DNA of 52,339 nt, taken from CAZBWP01 sp964630265 (lineage in GTDB: Bacteria; Pseudomonadota; Alphaproteobacteria; Rhodospirillales; Defluviicoccaceae). Every line of letters begins with the position of its first letter. Positions within the stretch are counted from its first letter, which is position 1. This document shows, one piece after another, positions 42,486-50,882 of the stretch. The DNA is taken from NCBI GenBank assembly GCA_964630265.1, contig CAZVRW010000021.1, positions 1-52,339 of the forward strand, written 5' to 3'. A model generated the notes under the pieces. The model searched no databases. It saw only the letters and a list, made by a program, of their open reading frames with translations, and was not told where the DNA came from. Made by a program: the position numbers and the translations under genes.

Positions 42486-43577
42486 ATGGCCGCGTCGCCG
42501 ACGCCGAAATCCGGGTGGCCGAATCGCCGCCGCTTGACCTCCGTCGTCGGACTGGTGCTCGGCGTCGTCGCACTCGTCGGCTTGACGCTCTACACCGGCG
42601 TCGACGACATCGCCCGGGCCTTGGCCGCGGGCGGCCCGGCGCTGCTTCTGCTCGTCGGCTTTCACGTCTTCCAGGTCGGTCCGCACACCCTCGCCTGGGG
42701 CGTGATTTTTCCGCCCGACGCGCGGCCACCCTGGCGCCGGTTGTTGTCGGCGATGTGGGTCGGCCAGTCGGTCAATCTGCTGCTGCCGGTGGCGAACCTG
42801 GGCGGCGACCTGGTGCGCGTGCGGCTGCTGGTGCTCGCGCGGACGCCCGCGCCGGCGGCGATCGCCTCGATCATCGCCGACAAGACAGCGCAGGCGGCGA
42901 CGGCGTTCGCGCTGCTGGCGCTTGGCGTCGGTCTGTTGGCGGCGCAGCACGCCGATGCCTCGCTGATCGCCGGAACCACCCTGACCGCCGGCGTGCTCGG
43001 CCTCGGCGTGCTGGGCTTCATCCGGCTGCAACGATCGCAGGGGACCTCGGCGATGACGGCGCGGCTGGCCCGCTCCGGCAAGGATGCCATGGTGCGGATC
43101 CATGCCAGCACGCGGGAGGTCGAACGCGAACTTCGGGCGATCTACACCCGGCCCTGGGCGTTCCTTCTGGCGGGTCTGCTGCGGACCGCCTCGGCGGTGC
43201 TGCTGGCGTTGGAGGTGTGGGCCGCGGCCGCGCTGATGGGCCTCGACCTCAGCTTGCTGGACGCCGTCACCCTGCGTGTCGTCGGCTTTGCCGTGCGCGG
43301 CGCGGCGTTTTTCGTCTGGGGCGGCCTCGGCGTGCAGGAGGGCATGTTCGCGGCCGTCGGCGCCTTGTACGGCCTGCCGCCGGCATCTCTCGTCGCGGTG
43401 TCGTTGGCGACACGGGTGCGCGAGATCGCGGTGGCGCTGCCTGGGGTGATTTACTGGCTGACCGTCGAAGGCATGCAGGCTATGAAAGGCAAGGGATCCG
43501 AGTCGGAGCGGCCGCGTATCAAGAGGGCGATGCACGACGGCGCGGACCCGTCGTCCCCGGGACATTCAGGTGATTGA
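42486..43577 (+). CDS. HpnL-like flippase-family membrane protein
   Basis: This 363-residue polytopic protein has about eight membrane helices and belongs to the lysylphosphatidylglycerol-synthase-TM/UPF0104 group. The segment AMWVGQSVNLLLPVANLGGDLVRVRLL is typical of the hopanoid-associated HpnL branch. Members are thought to move lipids across the inner membrane. The stop overlaps the next ATG (TGATG), so it is translationally coupled to the aminotransferase. The ATG at 42486 is preferred over an upstream GTG at 42474; neither has a strong ribosome-binding site. Confidence 0.85.
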   Translation: MAASPTPKSGWPNRRRLTSVVGLVLGVVALVGLTLYTGVDDIARALAAGGPALLLLVGFHVFQVGPHTLAWGVIFPPDARPPWRRLLSAMWVGQSVNLLLPVANLGGDLVRVRLLVLARTPAPAAIASIIADKTAQAATAFALLALGVGLLAAQHADASLIAGTTLTAGVLGLGVLGFIRLQRSQGTSAMTARLARSGKDAMVRIHASTREVERELRAIYTRPWAFLLAGLLRTASAVLLALEVWAAAALMGLDLSLLDAVTLRVVGFAVRGAAFFVWGGLGVQEGMFAAVGALYGLPPASLVAVSLATRVREIAVALPGVIYWLTVEGMQAMKGKGSESERPRIKRAMHDGADPSSPGHSGD

Positions 43578-44965
43578 TGGCGCAATTCATTCGGACATTG
43601 CTGGAGACGCGCGCGAAGGACAAGTCCAGGCTCCACGAGCAGATCCTGAACGCGCAGATGGTGCGCGTCCTGAAGACGATCGGCTTCGATCGCACCTATC
43701 GGCGCGGCGTCGGCCCGTACCTGTTCGACGACCACGACAACAAGTATCTGGATCTGCTGAGCGGCTGGGGCGTGTTCGCGCTCGGGCGCAACCACCCGGT
43801 GGTCAACGACGCGATCAAGGAGGTGCTCGACGCCGAACTGCCCAATCTGGTGCAGATGGACGTCTCGCTGCTGAGCGGTCTGCTCGCCGAAGCGCTGGTC
43901 AAATGCGCCCCGGGCGGGAGGCTCAACAAGGTGTTTTTCGCCAATTCCGGGGCCGAGGCGGTGGAGGGCGCGCTGAAGATGGCGCGCTACGCCACCCGCC
44001 GGGAGCGGATCGTCTACTGCGATCACGGCTTCCACGGACTGACGTTCGGGGCGCTGTCGGTGTGTGGCGACGACATGTTCCGCCAGGGGTTCGGCGGCCT
44101 CTTGCCCGGCTGTGGCGTGGTGCCGTTCAACGATCTGGCGGCGCTGGACGCGGCGCTGCGCCGGCGCGACGTGGCCGCCTTTATCGTCGAGCCGATCCAG
44201 GGCAAGGGCGTCAACATTCCCGACGACGCCTTTTTGCCCGAGGCACAACGTCTCTGTGAGCAGTACGGCACGGTGTTCATCGCCGACGAGATCCAGACCG
44301 GTCTCGGGCGCACCGGCGCCATGTGGGCCGTGGAACACTGGGGCGTCGAGCCGGACATGCTGATCAGCGCCAAGGCGCTGTCCGGCGGGCAAATTCCGGT
44401 CGGCGCCGTGCTCAGCAAGAAGTGGATCTTCGACGCGGTGTTCGACCGCATGGAGCGGGCGGTCATCCACGGCTCCACCTTCGGCAAGAACAATGCCGCC
44501 ATGGCCGCCGGCCTCGCCACGCTCAAGGTGATCGAGGACGAGGGGCTGGTCGCCCACGCCAAGGCGATGGGCGAGCGGCTGCTGACGGCCATGACGCCGT
44601 TCGTCGACCGCTATGAGTTCGTCCACGCCGTGCGCGGCAAGGGACTGATGATCGCGCTGGAGTTCGGCCCGCCGAAGAGTCTGAAGCTGCGGGCCTCGTG
44701 GGCGATGCTGGACAAGGCCAACAAGTCGCTGTTCAGCCAGATGATCCTGATCCCGCTGTTCACCGAGCACCGGATCCTGGCGCAGGTCGCCGGGCACGGC
44801 ATGCACGTCATCAAGCTGTTGCCGCCGCTGGTGATCTCCGAGGCCGACGCGGAGTGGATCGTGTCCGCGTTCGATCAGGTGATCGCCGATTGCCACAAGG
44901 TGCCGGGGGCGATCTGGTCCCTCGGCTCGTCGCTCGCAGGGCACGCGCTGGCCGCACGCCGATGA
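43577..44965 (+). CDS. Class III PLP aminotransferase, HpnO-like
   Basis: This 462-residue fold-type I PLP enzyme has a PLP-phosphate loop FFANSGAEAVEGALKMAR, the PLP-ring Asp in FIADEIQTGLGRTG and the Schiff-base Lys in ISAKALSGGQIPVGAV. Opening text VLKTIGFDRTYRRGVGPYLFD resembles HpnO, which converts bacteriohopanetetrol precursors to aminotriol. Context with an HpnL-like flippase supports this, but the rest of the hopanoid genes are not in the window. It overlaps the following sulfotransferase by 4 nt. Confidence 0.85.
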   Translation: MAQFIRTLLETRAKDKSRLHEQILNAQMVRVLKTIGFDRTYRRGVGPYLFDDHDNKYLDLLSGWGVFALGRNHPVVNDAIKEVLDAELPNLVQMDVSLLSGLLAEALVKCAPGGRLNKVFFANSGAEAVEGALKMARYATRRERIVYCDHGFHGLTFGALSVCGDDMFRQGFGGLLPGCGVVPFNDLAALDAALRRRDVAAFIVEPIQGKGVNIPDDAFLPEAQRLCEQYGTVFIADEIQTGLGRTGAMWAVEHWGVEPDMLISAKALSGGQIPVGAVLSKKWIFDAVFDRMERAVIHGSTFGKNNAAMAAGLATLKVIEDEGLVAHAKAMGERLLTAMTPFVDRYEFVHAVRGKGLMIALEFGPPKSLKLRASWAMLDKANKSLFSQMILIPLFTEHRILAQVAGHGMHVIKLLPPLVISEADAEWIVSAFDQVIADCHKVPGAIWSLGSSLAGHALAARR

Positions 44966-46110
44966 CGTCGCCGGCCCGGGCGGAGAGAGGCGGCGACGTT
45001 GCCCGCCTGTCGCTGGCGCGCTGGCTGTTCACGCCGCTGGCGGGCGTGACCTTCGGCGACTTGGCGCGCCTCCTCGGCCGCCATGGCGGCGCGATCTCCC
45101 TCCGTTACTGGCCGCGGACGGGTTTCACACTGGCGATGAGCCTGCTGAATTCGGCACTCGCCGGCCGGGAGACGCGCCACCACGCCGAGGCGATGGCGGG
45201 GGTGCGGGTGCGTCGGCCGGTGTTCGTGCTGGGTCATCACCGCAGCGGCACGACACACCTGTGGAACCTGCTGTCGCAGGATCCCCGCTTCGCCTATCCG
45301 ACCGTGTTGCAGGCGGTGTTCCCGCACACGTTCCTCACGTTCGAAGGCGTCGCCAGCGGCTGGGCCGAGCGGCTGGCGCCGCGCAAACGCCCGCAGGACA
45401 ACGTCGGTTTCGGCCCGCACGCGCCGATCGAGGAGGAACGCGCCATCTGCGCCGCGAGCTTTCTCTCGATCCAGATGGCGCGCCACTTTCCCCGCCGCCG
45501 CCAGCGCTTCAAGCCGTATCTGACGATGCGCGACGCCAGCGCCGAGGAGCGACGCCGCTGGCAGACGGCGCTGGATCGGTTTGCCCGCAAGCTGCTGGTT
45601 CGCAACGGCGCCGACCGGACGCTGCTGTTCAAGGCGGCCGATCATACGGGCAAGATCCCGCTGATCCTCGATCTCTATCCCGACGCCCGGTTCGTCCACA
45701 TTCATCGCGACCCGTACGAGGTCTATCGGTCGACGCTGAAGATGGAGCGGGACACGGTGCCGCTCTATGCCTACCAGTCCGGTTTCGAGGCGGGTCTGGA
45801 CGAGTTCGTTCTCTGGCGCTACCGGGCGATGTACGATGCGTTCTTCGAAGCGTGCGGACGCATCCCCGCGGGCCAGATCGTCGAGATCGGCTTCGCCGAG
45901 CTGGACGCCGATCCGCTGGGGGTCGTCGAGCGGATCTATCGCACGCTCGATCTGGGGGATTTCGCCAGCGCCCGCACGCCGCTGGAGCGCTACGTCGGCG
46001 ACATCGCCGGCTACCAAAAGAATGTTTATCGCCCCTTGCCGGAGGCGACGCGCCGGCGAGTCGCCGCGGCCTGGGGACCGTGCTTCGCCCGCTGGGGCTA
46101 TCCCGAATGA
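44962..46110 (+). CDS. PAPS-dependent sulfotransferase family protein 1
   Basis: This 382-residue protein has the 5'-phosphosulfate-binding loop VLGHHRSGTTHLWNLL and the 3'-phosphate motif RFVHIHRDPYEVYRST, the two PAPS-contact motifs of the sulfotransferase superfamily. A hydrophobic N-terminal half could associate with membrane. It overlaps the aminotransferase (ATGA) and the next sulfotransferase (ATGA), so all are made together. The acceptor is probably a lipid or long-chain alcohol of the same pathway, by inference. Confidence 0.88.
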   Translation: MTSPARAERGGDVARLSLARWLFTPLAGVTFGDLARLLGRHGGAISLRYWPRTGFTLAMSLLNSALAGRETRHHAEAMAGVRVRRPVFVLGHHRSGTTHLWNLLSQDPRFAYPTVLQAVFPHTFLTFEGVASGWAERLAPRKRPQDNVGFGPHAPIEEERAICAASFLSIQMARHFPRRRQRFKPYLTMRDASAEERRRWQTALDRFARKLLVRNGADRTLLFKAADHTGKIPLILDLYPDARFVHIHRDPYEVYRSTLKMERDTVPLYAYQSGFEAGLDEFVLWRYRAMYDAFFEACGRIPAGQIVEIGFAELDADPLGVVERIYRTLDLGDFASARTPLERYVGDIAGYQKNVYRPLPEATRRRVAAAWGPCFARWGYPE

Positions 46111-47213
46111 CCGCGGCGGGGCCGACGCTGCGGCACCCGCTGATGGGGGCGCGGCTGACGACGCTGCTGCGCGCTCTGGTCACGACCGGCCCGGTGGCCC
46201 GCCGGCACGTGGGCTTGGTCGCCGTGATGCTGTTGAGCGCCCTGGCGCGCACGCCGTTCCGCCCGGTGGAGGCGGCGCTGCGCGCCCGCCGGCGTCATGC
46301 ACGGCCGCCGCCGGAGGCGCCGCTGTTCATCATCGGCCATTGGCGCACCGGCACCACCCATCTGCACAGCCTGCTCGGCTGCTCGCCCGCCTTCGGCCAC
46401 ATCTCGCCCATCGCCAGCGGGTTGCCCGACCAGGTGCTGACCCTGGGCACTTGGCTCCGGCCGCTGCTGGAAAGGGCGCTGCCGGCGGACCGGCACGTGG
46501 ATCGCGTGGCGGTGACGCCGACGGCGCCGCAGGAGGATGAGATTCCGCTGGCCAACCTGCAGCCGCTCTCGGTGTTCCACGCCATCTACTTTCCGCGGCG
46601 GTTTCAGCGGCTGATCGATCGCGGCGTGTTCTTCGACGGCGCCAACGCGGCGGAGATCGCGCGCTGGGCGGCACTCGCCAAGCAGTTCGCGGAGACGATC
46701 GCGCTGCAGCAGCAGGCGCGGCGGATCGTCATCAAGAACCCGGTGTACACGGCGCGCATCGCCCACCTCTGCCGGATCTGGCCGGACGCGCAGTTCATCC
46801 ACATCCGGCGCGATCCCTACGCCGTGTTCGCGTCCACCCGGCACTATTTCCGCGCGATCCTGGCGGAACTGGCGTTGCAGCCGTTCGATCACATCGACAT
46901 CGACGCCTTTGTCCTCGCCACCTTCAGCCGGCTGATGGCGGCCTACGAGCGGGAGCGCCGCGACCTGCCGGCCGACCGGCTGATCGAGGTCGGCTACGAG
47001 CGCCTGATCCGGGCGCCGATGCCGGTGCTGGCGGAGATTCATGAGCGGCTGGCGCTGCCCGGCTGGGATGCGGCCGCGCCGCGGGTCGCCGGCTACCTGG
47101 AGACGCTCACCGGCTATCGCACCAACCGCTACCAGATCAGCGACGCCGACCGCGCCAAGGTGGACGCCCACTGGGCGGACGCCGTGGCGCGGTGGCGGTC
47201 GCTGCCGACGTAG
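46107..47213 (+). CDS. PAPS-dependent sulfotransferase family protein 2
   Basis: This 368-residue paralogue of the preceding protein has FIIGHWRTGTTHLHSLLG as the phosphosulfate loop and QFIHIRRDPYAVFASTRHY as the 3'-phosphate site. It is too different from its neighbour to be a recent duplicate. It ends the coupled four-gene unit. Possible acceptors differ from those of the first enzyme. Confidence 0.88.
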   Translation: MTAAGPTLRHPLMGARLTTLLRALVTTGPVARRHVGLVAVMLLSALARTPFRPVEAALRARRRHARPPPEAPLFIIGHWRTGTTHLHSLLGCSPAFGHISPIASGLPDQVLTLGTWLRPLLERALPADRHVDRVAVTPTAPQEDEIPLANLQPLSVFHAIYFPRRFQRLIDRGVFFDGANAAEIARWAALAKQFAETIALQQQARRIVIKNPVYTARIAHLCRIWPDAQFIHIRRDPYAVFASTRHYFRAILAELALQPFDHIDIDAFVLATFSRLMAAYERERRDLPADRLIEVGYERLIRAPMPVLAEIHERLALPGWDAAAPRVAGYLETLTGYRTNRYQISDADRAKVDAHWADAVARWRSLPT

Positions 47214-47250
47214 CGCCGGCGGGGTCGACGCGGTCACCGCGCCGCGACCG

Positions 47251-47568
47251 TCAGCGGCGATGGCAGTTGCGTTCGTCGGCGAGGCGAAGGCCGGAGGCAC
47301 CGCTGGTCGGCACCGCGATCATGGAGGCGGGGGCGACCATGTAGCCGGACCGCGACCATTTGCCGCCGCGGTCGCGCCGCTCGAGGGCGACGGCGCGGCA
47401 GACGCCGCAGCGGTTGGCGAGGACGACGGCGCCGCCCGTCCGGCCGAGGACGACACATCGTTCGGCCGCCGGCGATGCCGGCCCGGCGGCTGCCGGCGCG
47501 GCGATCACCCCGCCCATCAGGCACAGGGCGACGAACACGACCATGAGCACGTTCAGCGGTGGCGGCAT
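47251..47568 (-). CDS. Small secreted protein of unknown function
   Basis: This 105-residue protein has a convincing signal peptide (VLMVVFVALCLMGGVIAAPAAA). A short mature part contains RCVVLG, NRCGVCRAVALERRDR and a final NCHRR, giving four Cys. No family is recognised. It is convergent with the sulfotransferase operon. The start is uncertain (GTG at 47592 also in frame). Confidence 0.55.
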   Translation of the reverse strand: MPPPLNVLMVVFVALCLMGGVIAAPAAAGPASPAAERCVVLGRTGGAVVLANRCGVCRAVALERRDRGGKWSRSGYMVAPASMIAVPTSGASGLRLADERNCHRR

Positions 47569-47690
47569 CGCGGCGGGTTCCGACGGCGGCACTGCCCGGA
47601 GGTCGTAAGCCCTCGTGGTAAACGGGCGGTAAAGCCGCGTCGGCTCGTCGCCGTGGTTGGCTTGGGCCGCGGTCGGCTTGCGCCGCGCTC

Positions 47691-48872
47691 TCAGCGGTGC
47701 GGCGATGCCCCGTCCGCATCAGCGCGAAAGGGCGATTCGGCGGCGAGGGCGGCGATCTCCCGCGCCACCTGTTCCCGTTCGTGCTCGAGGAAGCGCGCCA
47801 CCGGCGTGCGCAGCCGCTCATCGGCGATCCAGTGCGCACTGTAGGTGGTCACCGGCAGGTAGCCCCGTTGCACCTTGTGCGGCCCCTGGGCTCCGGCCTC
47901 GACGCGGGCGAGCCCATGGGCGATGGCATACTCGATGGCCTGATAGTAGCAGGCCTCGAAATGCAGGAACTTGTAGCGCTCCAGGCAGCCCCAGTAGCGA
48001 CCGTAGAGCGCCGAGGCGCCGCGCAGGTTGAGGGCGCCGGCGACCGGCTGCCCGGCCGCGGTCTCCGCCAGAACCAGCACCACGCGGTCATCAAGCCGCT
48101 CGCCGAGCAGCGAGAAGAACCGTCGATTGAGGTAGGCGTGGCCCCACTTGCGGTCGTGGGTGTTGCTGTAGAAGGCGAAGAACGCATCCCAGTGGCGCTC
48201 GGCGATCTCGCTGCCCGAGAGGACGCGCAGCCGGATGTCGCCGTCGGCAACGGCCCGCCGCTCCTTGCGGATCGCCTTGCGCTTGCGCGACGCGAGATCG
48301 TCGAGGAAGGCGTCGAACGTCGCGTAGCCGCGGTTGTGCCAGTGGAACTGCACGCCGGTGCGCTGCAGAAAGCCGAGCCCACCGAGCCGCCGCCACTCCG
48401 CCTCGGTGCAGAAGGTCACATGCGCCGAGGAGACGCCGAGCCGGTCCCCCAGTTGCGCCAGTCCGCCGGCGAGCGCCTCGGCCACCGCGTCGGGCGCGCC
48501 AGGCGCCAGCAACAGGCGGCGGCCCGGGACTGGCGTGAATGGCACCGCTGCCTGCAGCTTCGGATAATAGCGACCGCCGGCACGCTCGTAGGCATCGGCC
48601 CAGCCCCAGTCGAAGACGTATTCGCCGTACGAGTGGCCCTTGAGGTAGAGCGGTGCGACGCCGAGCACGGCGCCGCCGGCATCGCGCACCACCAAGTGCC
48701 GGGGCAGCCAACCCGTCTCAGGATGGACGGCGCCGCTGTCTTCCAGACAGGCGAAGAAGGCGTGAGCGAGGAACGGGTCGGCCTCGCCGGCGCAGGCGTC
48801 CCAGCCGGCGGCGGGCACGTCATGGATGCCCGACAGCACGGTCACGGTCTGCAGGGAGGGGCCGTCGGGCAT
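47691..48872 (-). CDS. FemAB/GNAT-like acyltransferase (peptidogalycan/DUF482 type)
   Basis: This 393-residue soluble protein matches the family annotated as peptidogalycan biosynthesis or DUF482 GNAT. Evidence is LPRHLVVRDAGGAVLGVAPLYLKGHSYGEYVFDWG, the RKRKAIRKERR basic patch and the C-terminal EAGAQGPHKVQRGYLPV block. The fold resembles FemAB aminoacyl transferases. Its substrate is unknown. The ATG at 48872 is preferred over an in-frame TTG. Confidence 0.9.
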   Translation of the reverse strand: MPDGPSLQTVTVLSGIHDVPAAGWDACAGEADPFLAHAFFACLEDSGAVHPETGWLPRHLVVRDAGGAVLGVAPLYLKGHSYGEYVFDWGWADAYERAGGRYYPKLQAAVPFTPVPGRRLLLAPGAPDAVAEALAGGLAQLGDRLGVSSAHVTFCTEAEWRRLGGLGFLQRTGVQFHWHNRGYATFDAFLDDLASRKRKAIRKERRAVADGDIRLRVLSGSEIAERHWDAFFAFYSNTHDRKWGHAYLNRRFFSLLGERLDDRVVLVLAETAAGQPVAGALNLRGASALYGRYWGCLERYKFLHFEACYYQAIEYAIAHGLARVEAGAQGPHKVQRGYLPVTTYSAHWIADERLRTPVARFLEHEREQVAREIAALAAESPFRADADGASPHR

Positions 48873-49237
48873 GGAGAAACCTGTGATTGCCGGCAAGCAA
48901 CGATCTTAAGAAGGGGCCCGACACGGCGCCGGTCAAGGTCCCGCGCCCGCGAGGCGGCCGCCCGCACGAGATGGCGCGACTCCGCGCGTGACCGGGCATG
49001 ATCCGCTGCCGCGGCGCGTTGCAGGTGCTTATCGCCGCCAACCATTGCTACTGATGATTGTTGTGGCCCCGAGCCAGTGGGGTGGGGATTGTAAATTTCC
49101 CGACGGCGACTGCGGTCATCGCCGAATTTTCCGTGTATGCTGTCGATCGGTTCGGTCGTTGAGGGACGTCACGAACCACGTCGGCTCGCTGCGTCCGCAG
49201 TGGGCACGCCAAGATCCTGAAAGTCGGGAGAACAATC
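48873..49237. other. Divergent spacer between the GNAT-like gene and the TRAP operon
   Basis: This 365-bp region has an AT-richer middle (49040-49140) that should hold the dctP promoter. A TATGCT -10-like hexamer at 49135 lacks a good -35. No gene or RNA structure is convincing. Confidence 0.5.
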
Positions 49238-50230
49238 ATGGTGAAGTGGTTGAACCCAGGCCTTGCGGCCGCGGTGGCGGGGCTGCTGTTCCTGCTGCTC
49301 ATCGCCGCACCGGCGACGGCGGAGCGATGGGACATGCCCATGGCCTACGCCGACAGCAACTTCCACACCGAGATCGGCAAGGCGTTCGCCGCGGCGGTGA
49401 ACGTCGCCACCGGCGGCAAGCTGGAGATTGTCGTGCACGGCGGCGGTTCGCTGTTCAAGGGCAACGAGATCAAGCGCGCGGTGCAGACCGGGCAGGTACC
49501 GATCGGCGAACGAATCTTGTCCGCCCATCAGAACGAGAACCCGATCTTCGGCGTCGATTCGATCCCGTTCCTGGCCACCTCGTACGAGGCGTCCGAGAAG
49601 CTCTATCGGGCGGCGAAGCCGACCATCGAAAAGGTTCTGGCCGAACAGAACCTGGTGCTGCTGTACGCCGTGCCGTGGCCGCCGCAGGGCCTCTACGTCA
49701 ACAAGCAGATCGACGGCGTTGCCGACCTGCAGGGCGTCAAGTTCCGCTCCTACAACAGCTCGACGGCGCGCATGGCGGCGCTGTCCGGCATGCTGCCGGT
49801 GCAGATCGAGGAGGCGGAACTGTCGCAGGCGTTGGCCACCGGCGTCGCCCAGGCGTTCATCTCGTCCGGGGCGACCGGCTATGACCGCAAGGTCTGGGAG
49901 CACGTGAGCCACTTCTACGACGTCGCCGCCTGGTTGCCGCGCAATTACGTGGTCGTCAACAAGGACGCCTGGGAGGCGCTGGACGAAGCGACCCGCAACG
50001 CGGTGCGCGGCGTCGCCATGATGGCGGAGCGGGCGGGGGCGAGCCGCTCGGCGCAGCTCTCGGACTGGTATGTGGCGCAGCTCGCGGCCAACGGCATGAC
50101 CGTCGGGCCGCCCGACGAGGCGCTGCGCGCCGACCTGGAGGCCATCGGTGTGACCATGACCGAGGAATGGATGGCGACCGCCGGCCCGGACGGCAAAGCG
50201 ATCGTTGAGGCGTTTCGGGCCTCCCGGTAG
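49238..50230 (+). CDS. dctP: TRAP transporter substrate-binding protein (DctP family)
   Basis: This 330-residue periplasmic binding protein has a signal peptide (LAAAVAGLLFLLLIAAPATA) and the DctP fold signatures VKFRSYNSSTARMAALSGMLPVQI and EVYTALATG-like SQALATGVAQAFI. The conserved arginine that binds the ligand carboxylate lies in KFRSY. The ATG follows GGGAG. It delivers an organic acid to DctQM downstream. The ligand could be a C4-dicarboxylate or another carboxylate. Confidence 0.95.
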   Translation: MVKWLNPGLAAAVAGLLFLLLIAAPATAERWDMPMAYADSNFHTEIGKAFAAAVNVATGGKLEIVVHGGGSLFKGNEIKRAVQTGQVPIGERILSAHQNENPIFGVDSIPFLATSYEASEKLYRAAKPTIEKVLAEQNLVLLYAVPWPPQGLYVNKQIDGVADLQGVKFRSYNSSTARMAALSGMLPVQIEEAELSQALATGVAQAFISSGATGYDRKVWEHVSHFYDVAAWLPRNYVVVNKDAWEALDEATRNAVRGVAMMAERAGASRSAQLSDWYVAQLAANGMTVGPPDEALRADLEAIGVTMTEEWMATAGPDGKAIVEAFRASR

Positions 50231-50286
50231 CAGCGTTCCGGTGGGAGCGGGCAGCGAGCGTCGCGGTCGCCGGCCCGCGATCCCGA

Positions 50287-50330
50287 TGACGCGGCAGTGA
50301 CGCGGCAATGACGCGCCAATGACGGGGCGA
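50287..50330. repeat. 11-bp tandem repeat (TGACGCGGCAA) before dctQ
   Basis: Four successive 11-bp units (two near-identical, two diverged) occupy the spacer between dctP and dctQ. Confidence 0.85.
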
Positions 50331-50341
50331 CGGAGCGGCCC

Positions 50342-50872
50342 ATGACAGCACTCCTGCGGGCGATCCGGCGGGCGCTGGATTTCCTGTACCTCGCCTGCGG
50401 CGTGACGGCCGCGGCCGCTCTCGTCCTGATGCTGGCCATCATCGTGCTGCAGATGGCGGCGCGGTGGACCGGCCAGACGTTTCCCGGCTCCACCGACTAT
50501 GCCGGCTACGCCATGGCCACCGCCTCGTTCCTGGCGCTCGCCTACACCCTCAACCACGGCGCTCACATCCGCGTCAGCCTGCTCTTATCGAAGCTCGGTC
50601 GCTGGCGCCGCGTCGGCGAGCTGTGGTGTTACGGGATCGGCACCGCGCTCGCTACGTACTTTTCCTATTACGCGATCAAGGCGACCTATTGGTCGTACAC
50701 GCTGAACGATATCTCCCAGGGGCAGGACGCGACGCCGATCTGGATCCCGCAGATCGCCATGGCCGTCGGCACGACGGTGTTCGCGATCGCTCTGTTGGAC
50801 CAGTTCATCCGGTTGCTCGCCGGCGGCGAGCCGCCCGGCGTCGCCGAAGCGCTGGCCAAGCGGACGGCGTGA
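50342..50872 (+). CDS. dctQ: TRAP transporter small permease (DctQ family)
   Basis: This 176-residue protein has four predicted membrane helices and the DctQ features VLQMAARWTGQTFPGSTDYAGY and YTLNHGAHIRV. The N-terminus is cytoplasmic and basic. It pairs with the large permease DctM 10 bp downstream. Confidence 0.95.
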   Translation: MTALLRAIRRALDFLYLACGVTAAAALVLMLAIIVLQMAARWTGQTFPGSTDYAGYAMATASFLALAYTLNHGAHIRVSLLLSKLGRWRRVGELWCYGIGTALATYFSYYAIKATYWSYTLNDISQGQDATPIWIPQIAMAVGTTVFAIALLDQFIRLLAGGEPPGVAEALAKRTA

Positions 50873-50882
50873 CGGGGCGCGC

